In this document: one piece after another, positions 16,456 through 25,135 of the stretch
Position numbering within the stretch: the first letter of the stretch is position 1
Layout of the letters: the number at the start of each line of letters is the position of its first letter
DNA from: Flavobacterium yafengii
Lineage (GTDB): Bacteria > Bacteroidota > Bacteroidia > Flavobacteriales > Flavobacteriaceae
Assembly: GCF_030010375.1 (NCBI RefSeq)
Contig: NZ_JASCRY010000003.1
Coordinates: 248,001 to 312,000, forward strand
Direction: 5' to 3'
Length of the DNA stretch: 64,000 bases
Made by a program: the position numbers and the translations under genes
The notes under the pieces: model-generated
Seen by the model: only the letters and a program-made list of their open reading frames with translations
Database searches by the model: none
What the model was told of the DNA's origin: nothing

Positions 16456-18468
16456 TTGAAAACGAAATTAAAGATAGCTGTAATTGTTCATTTAGTTCTG
16501 CTGTTAGTATCTTGTCAGAAAAAGAAAGTTGAGGTTGAAAAACGTGATGACATTGTAAAGCTTTTTAAAAAGATGGAGAGCAACTCTTTAAAAATCGATG
16601 AAGAGAAAAAATACTTGGAAGTTATTTACCAAAAATTGCAGAGTGCTAAAAACGATTCTATTACAAGAAATTTATACTTTAAACTTGCCGTTAAATCTTA
16701 TGATACTAACTCACTTGATAGGTATCTAAATGCAACAAGAAAGGTTCATTGTTTATCTGTTAAAGATAAAGATAGTACTCAAATAGCAAAATCATTATAC
16801 TATATAGGGGAGTATTATGAGGATAAAACACAATTAGACAGTGCTTTTTACTACTATTCACAATCAGAAAAAATTTATACCAGCATTAAAGACACTTTAA
16901 ATTCAGGTAGAGTGTCACTCTATAAAGCTGGAATATTATACGAAGCAGGAAACTATACCGAAAGTGAAATTGAGGCAATAGCGGCTTTAAGGTTAATTTC
17001 GAAAACTAGCAATACCAGATTGATTTATGAATGTCATAATACGATCGCCATTTCATTAAAAGAGCTAAATAATTATAGTAAATCTTTGGAATATTTTAGA
17101 TTGGCTATAAAACAATTGGATAAACTAGATATAGAAAATTATCCTCAAGATAAAATTATTAATTCAAGAACCTCTTGTTATAATAATATGGGTAGAGTCT
17201 ATGAAAAAATGGAGAAATATCAAGAGGCAATTCAATTATATGAAACGGGTCTAAAAACTAGGGGTTTAAAACAGAATTACCCGAAATTACATGCCATGTT
17301 ACTGAATAATCTTGGATACTCAAAAATGAAATCAGGGGTAAATGATGGAGTCGATACTTTGTTTTTTGAATCTCTACGAATCCGAGATAGTCTTCAAATA
17401 TTACCAGGTATTGTGGCTAGTAAAATAAGGATTGGAGAATATTATCTCTACAAAAAGGATACTATTAAAGCATTGATATACTTAAAAGAAGGACTTTCTT
17501 TATCAAAAAAAATTAAAAGCAATTACGATATCATTCAATCATTAAAATTGTTAACGGAAAATGATTCCAAAAACAAAACCTATTATTCCAATTTATACAT
17601 CAAGGTAAATGACAGTATTCAAAATGCAGAAAGAATAACTCGAAATAAATTTGCAAGAATAGCCTATGAAACGGATCAAATAGAGGAAAAAAATGAAATT
17701 CTATCTAAGAAAAATACCAATATTATTCTTGGTTCTGGAATTGTTATAATTTTATTAGGGGGCTTTTTTGCTTTATATCGTCTAAAATCGAAAAACAAAG
17801 AGTTACTATTTATTAAAGAACAGCAAGAAGCAAACGAAAAAATATATCAGCTGATGCTGGCACAGCAATCTGAAACGGAACAAGCAAGAAATGAGGAAAG
17901 AAACCGCATAGCGATGGAATTACATGACGGCATAGTCAACAGCGTTTTTACTACCCGTTTTAATTTAATCCAATTAGAATCGGGTTCTCCTAATAAAAAG
18001 CAGGACCTAATAAATGAACTTGAAAAAACAGAGCAAGAAATAAGAAGAGTTTCACATGATTTAACTCAAAATCTTCTTTTTGAGGATAAAAGTTTACCTG
18101 AGATTCTAATCAGCTTAGTCGATTCTCAACAAAACCAATACAATACTAAATTTGATCTATCCGTAGATAAATACATTGATTGGTCTACTGTAACGAGTGC
18201 TAACAAAATACATATTTATCGCATTATACAAGAAGCCATACAGAATAGTAATAAATACTCCCAAGCTGAAAGATGTTTCATAATGCTACTAAAGACAGGA
18301 GATAAAATAACCATCCGCATTTGGGATAACGGTATTGGTTTTAATCCTGAAAAAGTAAAATACGGAATAGGGTTAAAAAACATTAAAGACAGGACTAAAA
18401 TATTACAGGGTGAATTAAAAATTACTTCAAGTTCAGGAAATGGGACTACGCTAGAAATAGTATTTTAA
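16456..18468 (+). CDS. TPR-containing histidine kinase (HisKA_3/NarX class) with lipoprotein-type signal
   Basis: 670 aa from a TTG start at 16456; I keep it because it opens a signal (MKTKLKIAVIVHLVLLLVSC) with a lipobox-like end. Residues about 80-390 are TPR repeats in the periplasm. A transmembrane helix spans about 424-445, with a coiled linker after it. The HisKA_3 box has the phospho-acceptor His near 490 (RNRIAMELHDGIVNSV), and the ATPase has an N box (IIQEAIQNSNKYS) and G box (WDNGIGF) near 625. These kinases pair with NarL-type regulators; the one at 14384-15040 fits. The ligand is unknown. A stop right after a CpG-poor end and 171 bp of spacer separate it from the histone-like gene. 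Confidence 0.92.
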   Translation: MKTKLKIAVIVHLVLLLVSCQKKKVEVEKRDDIVKLFKKMESNSLKIDEEKKYLEVIYQKLQSAKNDSITRNLYFKLAVKSYDTNSLDRYLNATRKVHCLSVKDKDSTQIAKSLYYIGEYYEDKTQLDSAFYYYSQSEKIYTSIKDTLNSGRVSLYKAGILYEAGNYTESEIEAIAALRLISKTSNTRLIYECHNTIAISLKELNNYSKSLEYFRLAIKQLDKLDIENYPQDKIINSRTSCYNNMGRVYEKMEKYQEAIQLYETGLKTRGLKQNYPKLHAMLLNNLGYSKMKSGVNDGVDTLFFESLRIRDSLQILPGIVASKIRIGEYYLYKKDTIKALIYLKEGLSLSKKIKSNYDIIQSLKLLTENDSKNKTYYSNLYIKVNDSIQNAERITRNKFARIAYETDQIEEKNEILSKKNTNIILGSGIVIILLGGFFALYRLKSKNKELLFIKEQQEANEKIYQLMLAQQSETEQARNEERNRIAMELHDGIVNSVFTTRFNLIQLESGSPNKKQDLINELEKTEQEIRRVSHDLTQNLLFEDKSLPEILISLVDSQQNQYNTKFDLSVDKYIDWSTVTSANKIHIYRIIQEAIQNSNKYSQAERCFIMLLKTGDKITIRIWDNGIGFNPEKVKYGIGLKNIKDRTKILQGELKITSSSGNGTTLEIVF

Positions 18469-18606
18469 TAGGTTATTATTATACAACCTTCCCATTTATA
18501 AGTTTTTCCCAAAGTTCTCTCCGTTTTTTTTAACTAAATCCACGGTTACCGTTAAAAACACTACTAATTTTAACATCAAATTATTTCTGTCTATGGAGCA
18601 AAATTC

Positions 18607-18614
18607 TATTTTTG
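18607..18614 (+). promoter_or_regulatory. Bacteroidota-type -7 element for the histone-like gene
   Basis: TATTTTTG fits TAnnTTTG exactly, 25 bp before the ATG at 18640. Upstream TTTCTG around 18583 could serve as a weak -33 element. Confidence 0.5.
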
Positions 18615-18639
18615 CGCCCTAATTTAATATAGTACTATT

Positions 18640-18816
18640 ATGAAAGATTTAGTTGCAAAAATCAACGCTGAATTCGAAACATTCAAAACAGAATCTGAAT
18701 CACTAATTGAGAAAGGTGTCAAAGCTGCTGGGCCAAGAGCTCGTAAATCAACTTTGGAACTAGAAAAACTTTTAAAAGATTTTAGAAAAGTTTCTGTAGA
18801 AGAATCAAAAAAATAA
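18640..18816 (+). CDS. Histone H1-like (Hc1-type) small basic protein
   Basis: 58 aa: starts MKDLVAKINAEFETFKTESE, then GVKAAGPRARKSTLELEKL and ends VSVEESKK. This matches the short Hc1-like histone family common in Bacteroidota, where the proteins bind DNA or affect nucleoid structure. The gene has its own TAnnTTTG promoter and an intrinsic terminator, so it stands alone. It is probably core genome, making it a likely left border of the cassette-like array that follows. Confidence 0.88.
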   Translation: MKDLVAKINAEFETFKTESESLIEKGVKAAGPRARKSTLELEKLLKDFRKVSVEESKK

Positions 18817-18833
18817 ATTCATCTTCAATTATC

Positions 18834-18863
18834 AGCCCTTTGGATTTTCTAGAGGGCTTTTTT
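18834..18863 (+). terminator. Intrinsic terminator of the histone-like gene
   Basis: AGCCCT (18834-18839) pairs with AGGGCT (18853-18858) and is followed by a T-run. It lies 17 bp after the stop. Confidence 0.8.
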
Positions 18864-19107
18864 GTATTTGACTACTATTTGGTTTGGACTTCCCTACACG
18901 ATAATTCAATACTCAAGCTTTCTTACCAGCTGCAAAATAAGGACTTCCATTGCCTCATTGATTTTCTCCTATGCCTCTTTAACGGTAAACCATTCTGCTC
19001 TACCAATCTAGGAAAACTTTTTAATATTCCTGACTTTGGTGGCCATTCTATCTAAAAGATATTACTTACTATAGTATCTATATTAATATCCTTTTCCAGA
19101 GAACAGA

Positions 19108-19183
19108 TATAAACTACTTTGAAAGCTATTTCAATCATAACGAAACAAAAACTTAGCATGCATTATCCATACACTATCTATGC
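19108..19183. repeat. Left imperfect direct repeat flanking the cassette-like array
   Basis: The block begins ATAAACTACTTTG, then has a CTTAGCATGCATTA core and an ACTATCTATGC end. It resembles 24874-24948 (ATAAACTACTTTG, CTTAGTATGTATTA, ACTATTTATAC) at roughly 70 percent by eye. It continues into a short tandem repeat of TATGCTTTATC (to about 19203). The remainder of 18864-19243 shows no gene. Confidence 0.55.
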
Positions 19184-19243
19184 TTTATCTATGCTTTATC
19201 TATTCTCAATGTCCCGTCATAAAATAACTTTTTTATTGCTATG

Positions 19244-20344
19244 TCAATACATCGTTATTAAGCGTAAACTTTTTTCAGTCTCAATATACTCAAGTGCAAC
19301 ATTCAATTTTACAATGCTATCTTTATCGGGAACTTTATATTCAAGTAGAATATTAAATTTAACTGTATCATAGTTATTTAAATATGTAAGATTATATATG
19401 TAATTTTCATTTATTCTATCTAAAATTAACTTTTCAAGCTCTGTTGTGTTTATATTTAATATTCCTGATTTTTTTAAAATTCCTTCTTTATTTTCAATCA
19501 AATATTGCAATTTCCTTTCATCAACATTAATTTTGAAATCTTTTATTTCAAAAACGTTTTTACTTATTGAGTTTATTGAAAATGTTGTATCATCTTCAAA
19601 ACCTGAAAATACTTCTCTTTCTATTTTATAAGATAAAAATAAATCCGTATAAGTTGATTGCAAACTTTTACAAGTAAATCCATTCTCCTCAAAAGAGAAT
19701 CCACTCATATTGCAATTTTCATCATTACTTAAATCATCTTCATGACCTGAAATTATTGTTCTTTTATGTTTTATGAAGCTTTTACATAAAATAGTTGAAA
19801 AGTATGTTTTTAGATATGAAGAATATTTTAAATCAAAATATCCAACAAAAGGTTCATATTTGGATAAATTACTTTGGAGATCATTTACCATTTTTAAACT
19901 CAAATTATTTAAAAAGACTAAGTAGAATTGTCCATGAGTTTGATAATCTATTTCTTTTTTATGAGTAATTAAATTTTCTGAAAACTCCTCGAATAATTTT
20001 TCAGCCAAATTGCTTTTACCAATAAAATCTCCTATTAATATGCTATGAGAGCTTTCATTTTCGAAAACTGGAATTATTTTGTCAAATATTTCTTTTCCAT
20101 ACCAATTCGATTTTATTTGAAGAGTATCAAATACTAATACAATTTCATTTTTATCTGAATTTGGAATTAGTGAACTTTTAAGTTTTTCATAGTCAATTTT
20201 TTTTGATTTTAATATTTCTATTAACTCGTCAAATAGCCCATTAATTTCTTCATAAATTTGATGTTTATTTAGTCCCAAATAACCTTTCAGAACTTCTAAT
20301 CGAACATTATCTCTTGCGTCCAGAGTAAATATTGTTTTATCCAT
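19244..20344 (-). CDS. Unknown protein, 366 aa, last gene of the cassette-like array
   Basis: Starts at ATG 20342-20344 (MDKTIFTLDARDNVRLEVLK). It is soluble, with no signal or membrane segment, and is rich in Asn, Lys, Ile and Glu. A mixed alpha/beta part (residues about 60-200, e.g. KNEIVLVFDTLQIKSNWYGK, SSHSILIGDFIGKSN) is followed by a Cys-containing segment near 205-225 and a beta-rich C-terminus. I recognise no family or catalytic motif. The upstream spacer carries the repeat family with its own promoter. Its neighbours are equally obscure genes, which fits cargo of a variable array, possibly defence-related; that last point is a guess. Confidence 0.75.
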   Translation of the reverse strand: MDKTIFTLDARDNVRLEVLKGYLGLNKHQIYEEINGLFDELIEILKSKKIDYEKLKSSLIPNSDKNEIVLVFDTLQIKSNWYGKEIFDKIIPVFENESSHSILIGDFIGKSNLAEKLFEEFSENLITHKKEIDYQTHGQFYLVFLNNLSLKMVNDLQSNLSKYEPFVGYFDLKYSSYLKTYFSTILCKSFIKHKRTIISGHEDDLSNDENCNMSGFSFEENGFTCKSLQSTYTDLFLSYKIEREVFSGFEDDTTFSINSISKNVFEIKDFKINVDERKLQYLIENKEGILKKSGILNINTTELEKLILDRINENYIYNLTYLNNYDTVKFNILLEYKVPDKDSIVKLNVALEYIETEKSLRLITMY

Positions 20345-20378
20345 TTATTCTTTTTTTCATGATTTTCAAACAATACCT

Positions 20379-20680
20379 GCTAACATCAGTTCGTCTAAAA
20401 ACCTCTAAACGAACTTTATTTTGTTAGCTAGAAAGTAAATATATGCGCTTTGAACTATAATTCAAACTCTTTCCGGCAGCCTTCGATTAGCTGTAGTAAG
20501 TTGGGAATTATAAACTAAAATACAATTTTGAAAGCAATTCACAACAGCAGATCATACTTTGTGAAAAATGTGGGGTTTTAATTTTAATCACGATATTAAA
20601 AAAATTGCGCAAAGTCAAAGACATTTGCTCAGCACTTACAACAAAATTACTTATCTAAATTACATACTGTGGAGAGCCGG
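20379..20680. repeat. Intergenic repeat copy A with nested inverted repeats, attC-like, and a promoter
   Basis: At the gene-proximal end GCTAACA (20379-20385) pairs with TGTTAGC (20422-20428), and inside AGTTCGT (20388-20394) pairs with ACGAACT (20409-20415). Read on the minus strand, TTTG, 19 bp, TATATTTA resembles a promoter before this fold. Bases 20387-20680 are nearly identical to 22673-22963. The spacer 20345-20713 holds no gene. Confidence 0.75.
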
Positions 20681-20713
20681 ATTTTATTGTTTGACTGCGC
20701 ACGCAACAAAACT

Positions 20714-21748
20714 CTAGCTGCTATGTGACGTTTTAACCAAAAAATCAAATCCACAGTCAGATTTAATAGTAATATAAGTTTTAATTCTTTCAAGTTCTCG
20801 CGCTTCTTCAATTGGAAAAAAAGTTTGAACTCTTAAATATTTCGTTTGTGTCTTACCTTTAAAGTTTTTAATTACCGGTTTCAAATAAATTGCGTAAGGC
20901 TTATCATTAATTAAAAAATCAATGTTTTGATTGTTGAATTGTTTGCTTATCACAAGAGATTTATAACAGTTTAATAAATCGAACAAGAAATTAGGAATTT
21001 TTTTGAATCCAATATTTTCATCAAAGTGGTAAGATTTATTTAATTGATTTTTTGACATTATCCCTTCTGCATAATGTCTGAACATTATATGTACGTAAGT
21101 GAAGCTATCAATTAGTATTTTCTCATTATTGCATTCAATAATTTGATTGTCTGAACCTAATTCTTGATAAAATTCTTTAACTAATAAATAAACGTATTTT
21201 CCGTGGAGTGTTAATGATTTTTTTAAATAATCTCTATAATGGCTCCCAATTAGCAGTTTCTCACAATTTTTTTTCGCGATTTTAATTTGTGCGCTGGTTT
21301 CTTGCGCAACATAATTAATTAATCTACCTCCATTTGTCTTATCCTTGATATAACTTTCCCAATCTAAACACTCTTTATTTAGGTACTTTACATCTGTATT
21401 TTTTTTATCATTAGGAACTTCTCCATAAAAATCTACAACTGATTTGTGGCCATTTAAATCGTTCGCATATAGCATATATCTTCGACGAAAATTATAATCT
21501 TTACAAGGTTTACAGTCATCAATGTTATAGGCTAAATCAAAACTATTTTCCTTGCGTAAGTTTTTTATAATACTACAAACGAACTCTTGTTCGGCAAGGT
21601 TAATCGTTTCATTCGACAAAACTTTGTTGACCAAATCCTGAACAATACCATGATAATCAGATTTATCACAATTTGGGTCTAAATAAGATGATAATTTTTC
21701 TCTTGAATAAGCCATTCTTTTTTGTACTTTACCGTAATATTCCGCCAT
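20714..21748 (-). CDS. Unknown protein, 344 aa, cassette-like array
   Basis: I start at ATG 21746-21748 (MAEYYGKVQKRMAYSREKLS); the frame extends 4 codons further to a TTG, which is less likely. No signal or membrane helix. Cys-containing stretches occur (DDCKPCKDYNFRRRY near 80-95; a lone CGFDF near the end). The N-terminal half is helical and charged; the C-terminal half has a beta strand pattern (DFLINDKPYAIYLKPVIKNF, TKYLRVQTFFPIEEARELER) resembling PBECR/RNase-like small domains only vaguely. No confident family. Its start lies 13 nt after the attC-like right core GTTGTGT. Confidence 0.75.
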   Translation of the reverse strand: MAEYYGKVQKRMAYSREKLSSYLDPNCDKSDYHGIVQDLVNKVLSNETINLAEQEFVCSIIKNLRKENSFDLAYNIDDCKPCKDYNFRRRYMLYANDLNGHKSVVDFYGEVPNDKKNTDVKYLNKECLDWESYIKDKTNGGRLINYVAQETSAQIKIAKKNCEKLLIGSHYRDYLKKSLTLHGKYVYLLVKEFYQELGSDNQIIECNNEKILIDSFTYVHIMFRHYAEGIMSKNQLNKSYHFDENIGFKKIPNFLFDLLNCYKSLVISKQFNNQNIDFLINDKPYAIYLKPVIKNFKGKTQTKYLRVQTFFPIEEARELERIKTYITIKSDCGFDFLVKTSHSS

Positions 21749-21754
21749 AATGCC

Positions 21755-21823
21755 ACACAACGTCAGTTCCTCTAAAGACCACTAAACGAACTGGTTTTTG
21801 TTAAGTTAGAATGTAAATATATG
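21755..21823. repeat. Intergenic repeat copy B (divergent), attC-like site plus promoter
   Basis: On the minus strand it reads TATATTTAC, then ACTTAAC (21800-21806; fits RYYYAAC), AGTTCGTTTAG, GAGGAACTGAC and GTTGTGT (21755-21761). It keeps the order and spacing of copies A, C and D but only partial identity. Confidence 0.6.
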
Positions 21824-21931
21824 TGATTAAAACTTCAATTATTATTCTTTTTAACTACCTCCGGTTTCATTCAACACAGGTTTTATTGTTAATGCTGCGC
21901 ATGCAACGAAACCTTGCTATTAGCAGATGAC

Positions 21932-22639
21932 CTAATGTGATTGCTCCGTGGTTTTTATTAATCGGTACAAATAATCTTTGCAATTCTTACGAAATTCCCT
22001 AATCACTGGAGCTATAAGAGTAATATTCTCGACTATGCTCTTATTATAATTATCATGAAAGGTCATTCGTTCATCATGTAACTTTTCAGTGTCATTACCA
22101 GACCTCTCGAGATTTATATTGTTATATTTCAACTCTATTAAACAGGAATTAGCGATATCGCAAAGTTTATCTAAAATTAGAATTTTTAAGTTATCTGCTT
22201 GATTTGTAAGCTCACTGTTATCTACAAAAAGTTTAAATTTTGCTTCACTTTCAAGTAAATCGGAATACGAGTTACTTATCAACTTTTTATACTCTTCGAT
22301 TTCAAGACTACTTTTTGTATCTATACCCGCAAAATCAGAATTTGTCAAAACATTAATCCAAATGGCGAGTTTCTGATTATAATCAATTATTGCATTTCTT
22401 TCCTCTTGATACAAACCAAGTTGAGAGCTTGTTAAAAATTGAAGATTGAATTTTAATTTTTCATTTTGAGCAGTGAAAATCTGCTTTACCGATTCAACCT
22501 TTTCAGTAATATCAGTAATGTCTTGTTTTGTTGCGAGATTTTTACCTTTTTCTCCAAAGTAACTTGGTAGCATATTCTTTATAAGAAAGTAAAGAATCAA
22601 AAAGGCAATCAGTAAAATTATAGTGTTTATATATTCCAT
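21932..22639 (-). CDS. Membrane-anchored coiled protein of unknown function
   Basis: 235 aa. Residues 4-22 form one transmembrane helix (INTIILLIAFLILYFLIK), followed by SYFGEKGKNLATKQDITDIT and a long helical cytoplasmic region. The GEKGKNLATK.DI segment is a pattern I know from scattered small bacterial membrane proteins of unknown function, often in accessory DNA. The rest is predicted helical with many Asn and Lys. It has its own repeat-borne promoter upstream (copy C). It might act at the membrane, e.g. in a defence module, but no effector motif is visible. Confidence 0.78.
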   Translation of the reverse strand: MEYINTIILLIAFLILYFLIKNMLPSYFGEKGKNLATKQDITDITEKVESVKQIFTAQNEKLKFNLQFLTSSQLGLYQEERNAIIDYNQKLAIWINVLTNSDFAGIDTKSSLEIEEYKKLISNSYSDLLESEAKFKLFVDNSELTNQADNLKILILDKLCDIANSCLIELKYNNINLERSGNDTEKLHDERMTFHDNYNKSIVENITLIAPVIREFRKNCKDYLYRLIKTTEQSH

Positions 22640-22672
22640 TTTAGGTCAGGTTTTTAAGGATTCTGCAAACTT

Positions 22673-22963
22673 CAGTTCGTCTAAAAACCTCTAAACGAAC
22701 TTTATTTTGATAACTAGAAAGTAAATATATGGGATTTCAACTATAATTCAAACTCTTTCCGGCAGCCTTCGATTAGCTGTAGTAAGTTCGGAATTATAAA
22801 CTAAAATACAATTTTGAAAGCAATTCACAACAGCAGATCATACTTTGTGAAAAATGTGGGGTTTTAATTTTAATCATGATATTAAAAAATTGCTCAAAGT
22901 CAAAGACATTTGCAACATTTACAACAAAATTACTTATCTAAAGTACATACTTTACAGAGCCGG
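22673..22963. repeat. Intergenic repeat copy C (about 290 bp, near-identical to copy A)
   Basis: It begins CAGTTCGTCTAAAAACC, shares the palindromic AGTTCGT/ACGAACT pair, GGCAGCCTTCGATTAGCTG and the GTCAAAGACATTTGC block with copy A, and ends GAGCCGG. On the minus strand TTTG-N19-TATATTTA precedes the gene at 22639. The outer arms are weaker than in A (GTTTGCA instead of GTTAGCA). The spacer 22640-23023 holds no gene. Confidence 0.8.
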
Positions 22964-23023
22964 TTAGCAGTAACTCTCTAAATACAAAACCAACTTCAAA
23001 TTAGGCCCTAAACCCCTATATTA

Positions 23024-23752
23024 TCAAACGGCAGTTAATGGCTGTGTTTTATATTGATTCAAGTGTTTTCTAATTATTTCGGCTAAATCTTTTAACAATT
23101 CGTTATTCACATTTGTACTTAATTGTCTTGTGTGAATTACTAATTTAGTTTTGTCTTTATTGTAGTGGAGAAAATACCAATTTCCAGCAGAATAATATTT
23201 TGTTCCAATTTCATCTCCAACATATTCTACCTCAAAAATATTATTAATTTCTCTGTTGTTTTCGTTATTGGTTATATAGTTCGAACAAGCCAAGACAATT
23301 ACAGGGAAATTTTGAATAAATTCAGATACTTTTAAAATCTCTTTTCTGCTTGAAATATTTGCTTTGTCAGCTTTTGATGTTGTTTTTGAGGGCGAATCGT
23401 TTATTTCTGATGTGAAAATATGATTTAGAAAATCTACTTTAAAATTTTCGGTTTTCTTTTCTAAAATATAGTCCGATAATTTTTGATATTTACTCCAAGT
23501 ATTTTTACCCCAACTTTTTCTTAATGGATGTTTTTCGTCAACCTGATATTCTAAAACTTCACAAGTTTTATTTTCTATATGATTTTTCCAATCTTTTGCA
23601 TTGTTTCTATACCATTCAAAACTATATAAATCGTGTGTTTCAATAGCAGATTCTTTTCCAATGATTAAAATTTTTGAGTTTGGATTTCCTGTTCCAATGT
23701 AAAACTCGTTTATACCTTTTTCAACGAATTCAATAAAGTCATTATTATACAT
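23024..23752 (-). CDS. Unknown soluble protein, possibly uracil-DNA-glycosylase-like fold
   Basis: 242 aa. The N-terminus FYIGTGNPNSKILIIGKESA has the GxGNPxSxILxIGxE layout seen at motif 1 of uracil-DNA-glycosylase-like proteins. A later strand VIVLACSNYI and a C-terminal KTKLVIHTRQLST (possible His motif 2 position) fit the same fold. The usual catalytic residues cannot be identified with certainty, so activity is open. The gene belongs to a three-gene unit with the small P-loop gene upstream (23994-24401) and a 64-codon frame between them. Confidence 0.7.
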   Translation of the reverse strand: MYNNDFIEFVEKGINEFYIGTGNPNSKILIIGKESAIETHDLYSFEWYRNNAKDWKNHIENKTCEVLEYQVDEKHPLRKSWGKNTWSKYQKLSDYILEKKTENFKVDFLNHIFTSEINDSPSKTTSKADKANISSRKEILKVSEFIQNFPVIVLACSNYITNNENNREINNIFEVEYVGDEIGTKYYSAGNWYFLHYNKDKTKLVIHTRQLSTNVNNELLKDLAEIIRKHLNQYKTQPLTAV

Positions 23753-23785
23753 ATTTTATCCTGCGTTTAAACTAATAATTACAAA

Positions 23786-23980
23786 TTAAGAATAGAAAAC
23801 AAAAATTGAAAGAAACAATTTGTATTTGTATATAAATCGTATTTTCTTGTATTTTGATAAAGTTTTTATTACAAGAATTAATCTTTCTTCATTGCATTCG
23901 GAATAATTTAATTCATAAAAACGTTGCTCACATTTTGTTATAATTTCTATGTACAACTTTTTTAAGTTAACTAATGTCAC
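23786..23980 (-). CDS. Small unknown protein, 64 aa, GTG start
   Basis: The frame starts at GTG 23980 (MTLVNLKKLYIEIITKCEQR), 13 bp downstream of the P-loop gene, and ends 33 bp before the next gene. It is basic and helical with an aromatic C-terminus (YKLFLSIFVFYS) that could be membrane-active or simply AT-driven. Support is its position inside a tight unit; a non-ATG start and unusual composition keep confidence low. Confidence 0.4.
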   Translation of the reverse strand: MTLVNLKKLYIEIITKCEQRFYELNYSECNEERLILVIKTLSKYKKIRFIYKYKLFLSIFVFYS

Positions 23981-23993
23981 CTTTTTTTATACT

Positions 23994-24401
23994 TTAAATT
24001 AATCCAAACAATCGGTTAGCATCATTATTATTCGCTTGGTTTTCAGTAATGTTTTGTGAAGCAATTGTCTTTGGAATTCTAATGTTTTGAAATCGATTAA
24101 TTCGATTATTTGCTCTTACTTTAGGTGTTCCTGTACTCAAGGAACAAATAAAAACATCACAGTTTTGATTATTGAAGTTTACGATACCCTGTGAAATAGC
24201 TGTTGAATTATCTCCCATAGAAAATATTCCAATTTTTAAATTTTTATAATTTATAACAATATCAGAAAAATCGTTTGGATCTCTACCTAAAGCTTGTTTA
24301 TTTGTTGATATTCCCCCATTACTCAATAATAAGTTATATAATATTCCAATAGTTGTTGTTTTTCCTGTGTTTGAAAATCCTTCAAGTACAATTATTTCCA
24401 T
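23994..24401 (-). CDS. Small P-loop NTPase-like protein
   Basis: 135 aa. Walker A GFSNTGKTTT lies at residues 8-17, right after the first beta strand (MEIIVLEGFSNTGKTTTIG). A second strand, LKIGIFSMGDNS, and a later one, CDVFICSLSTGTP, fit a minimal P-loop core; no clear Walker B Asp-Glu pair is visible. The length is short for an ATPase, so it may be a dedicated kinase-like or regulatory domain. It is the first gene of the array, with repeat copy D upstream. Confidence 0.72.
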   Translation of the reverse strand: MEIIVLEGFSNTGKTTTIGILYNLLLSNGGISTNKQALGRDPNDFSDIVINYKNLKIGIFSMGDNSTAISQGIVNFNNQNCDVFICSLSTGTPKVRANNRINRFQNIRIPKTIASQNITENQANNNDANRLFGLI

Positions 24402-24427
24402 ATGCTATGTTTTTTGTTTAAGATATC

Positions 24428-24495
24428 GCCTAACGTCAGTAAGTCTTCAAACCTCCAGACGAACTCCATTTTTTTAATTAGAACGTAAATATTGT
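24428..24495. repeat. Intergenic repeat copy D with attC-like right core GTTAGGC
   Basis: On the minus strand it reads ATATTTACGTTCTAATTA, GGAGTTCGTCTGG, then ACTGAC and GTTAGGC (24428-24434), which fits the integron GTTRRRY core. The arms are less symmetric than in copy A. The first gene of the array starts 27 bp beyond it. Confidence 0.6.
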
Positions 24496-25135
24496 GATTT
24501 AAACTATAATTATTTATCTTTTTAAACCACCTCCATTTCCGTACAATACAGGTTCATTGATCGCGCTGCGTACGCAACTAGTAAACAAGATCAAACGCAA
24601 TCACCTTTCAAAGTTTCAACTCGATTTGCGCTATTTTTCATGGCTTGTAAATTGAATCTTTTTAAGTTGTATTCACAATACCCACATTTAGTGATATTTG
24701 ATTTAAACTAAAAATATTTCACAAAGATTTCTTCACATATAATTATAAGTAAAAACAAAAAAGACACCTCCCAGCATCTTTCTATCTCTTCCAACTATCA
24801 TTTTTATCATAATCCCTCTTAAACTCATAAATCTTCCCTCTCAGGTAAAGACCTATTAAACCAAGGCACACGCATAAACTACTTTGCATGCTGTTTTAAT
24901 TATTACAAATACAAAGCTTAGTATGTATTACTCGTATACTATTTATACTCTATATCCCTACACTATAGTTTTCAACAACAATAATTCCAAATAATGTCAT
25001 ACATCTTAACAACCATAACTGATAGCCCTCGAAAATAAAAGCAAAGAAAAGAGATGAAAATTGTTTATAATAAGCCTAAATTCGCAAAAATTATTATTAT
25101 AATTATTTTACTTTTAAGATACTAAATATTCCTGG
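24496..25135. other. Gene-free stretch between the cassette-like array and dndC
   Basis: No coding frame of note. It holds GCGCTGCGTACGCAAC near 24560 (similar GCGCATGCAAC and GCGCACGCAAC sequences occur near 21895 and 20697 at the other spacers), the right flanking repeat at 24874-24948, and an AT-rich run before the dndC ATG that presumably contains its promoter. Confidence 0.6.
24874..24948. repeat. Right imperfect direct repeat flanking the cassette-like array
   Basis: Counterpart of 19108-19183 in the same orientation (see there). Together they bracket about 5.7 kb containing all genes of the array. Confidence 0.55.

Noticed and set aside
19175..19203. Tandem TATGCTTTATC units as a CRISPR remnant
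   Set aside because: No spacers and only about 2.5 units of 11 bp, with no cas genes nearby.
18840..19373. Two plus-strand frames downstream of the histone-like gene
   Set aside because: The first begins inside the terminator; the second overlaps the flanking repeat and gene end; composition looks noncoding.
20387..22963. The 290-bp repeats as insertion-sequence copies
   Set aside because: No transposase frame, no target duplications and a constant position before start codons.
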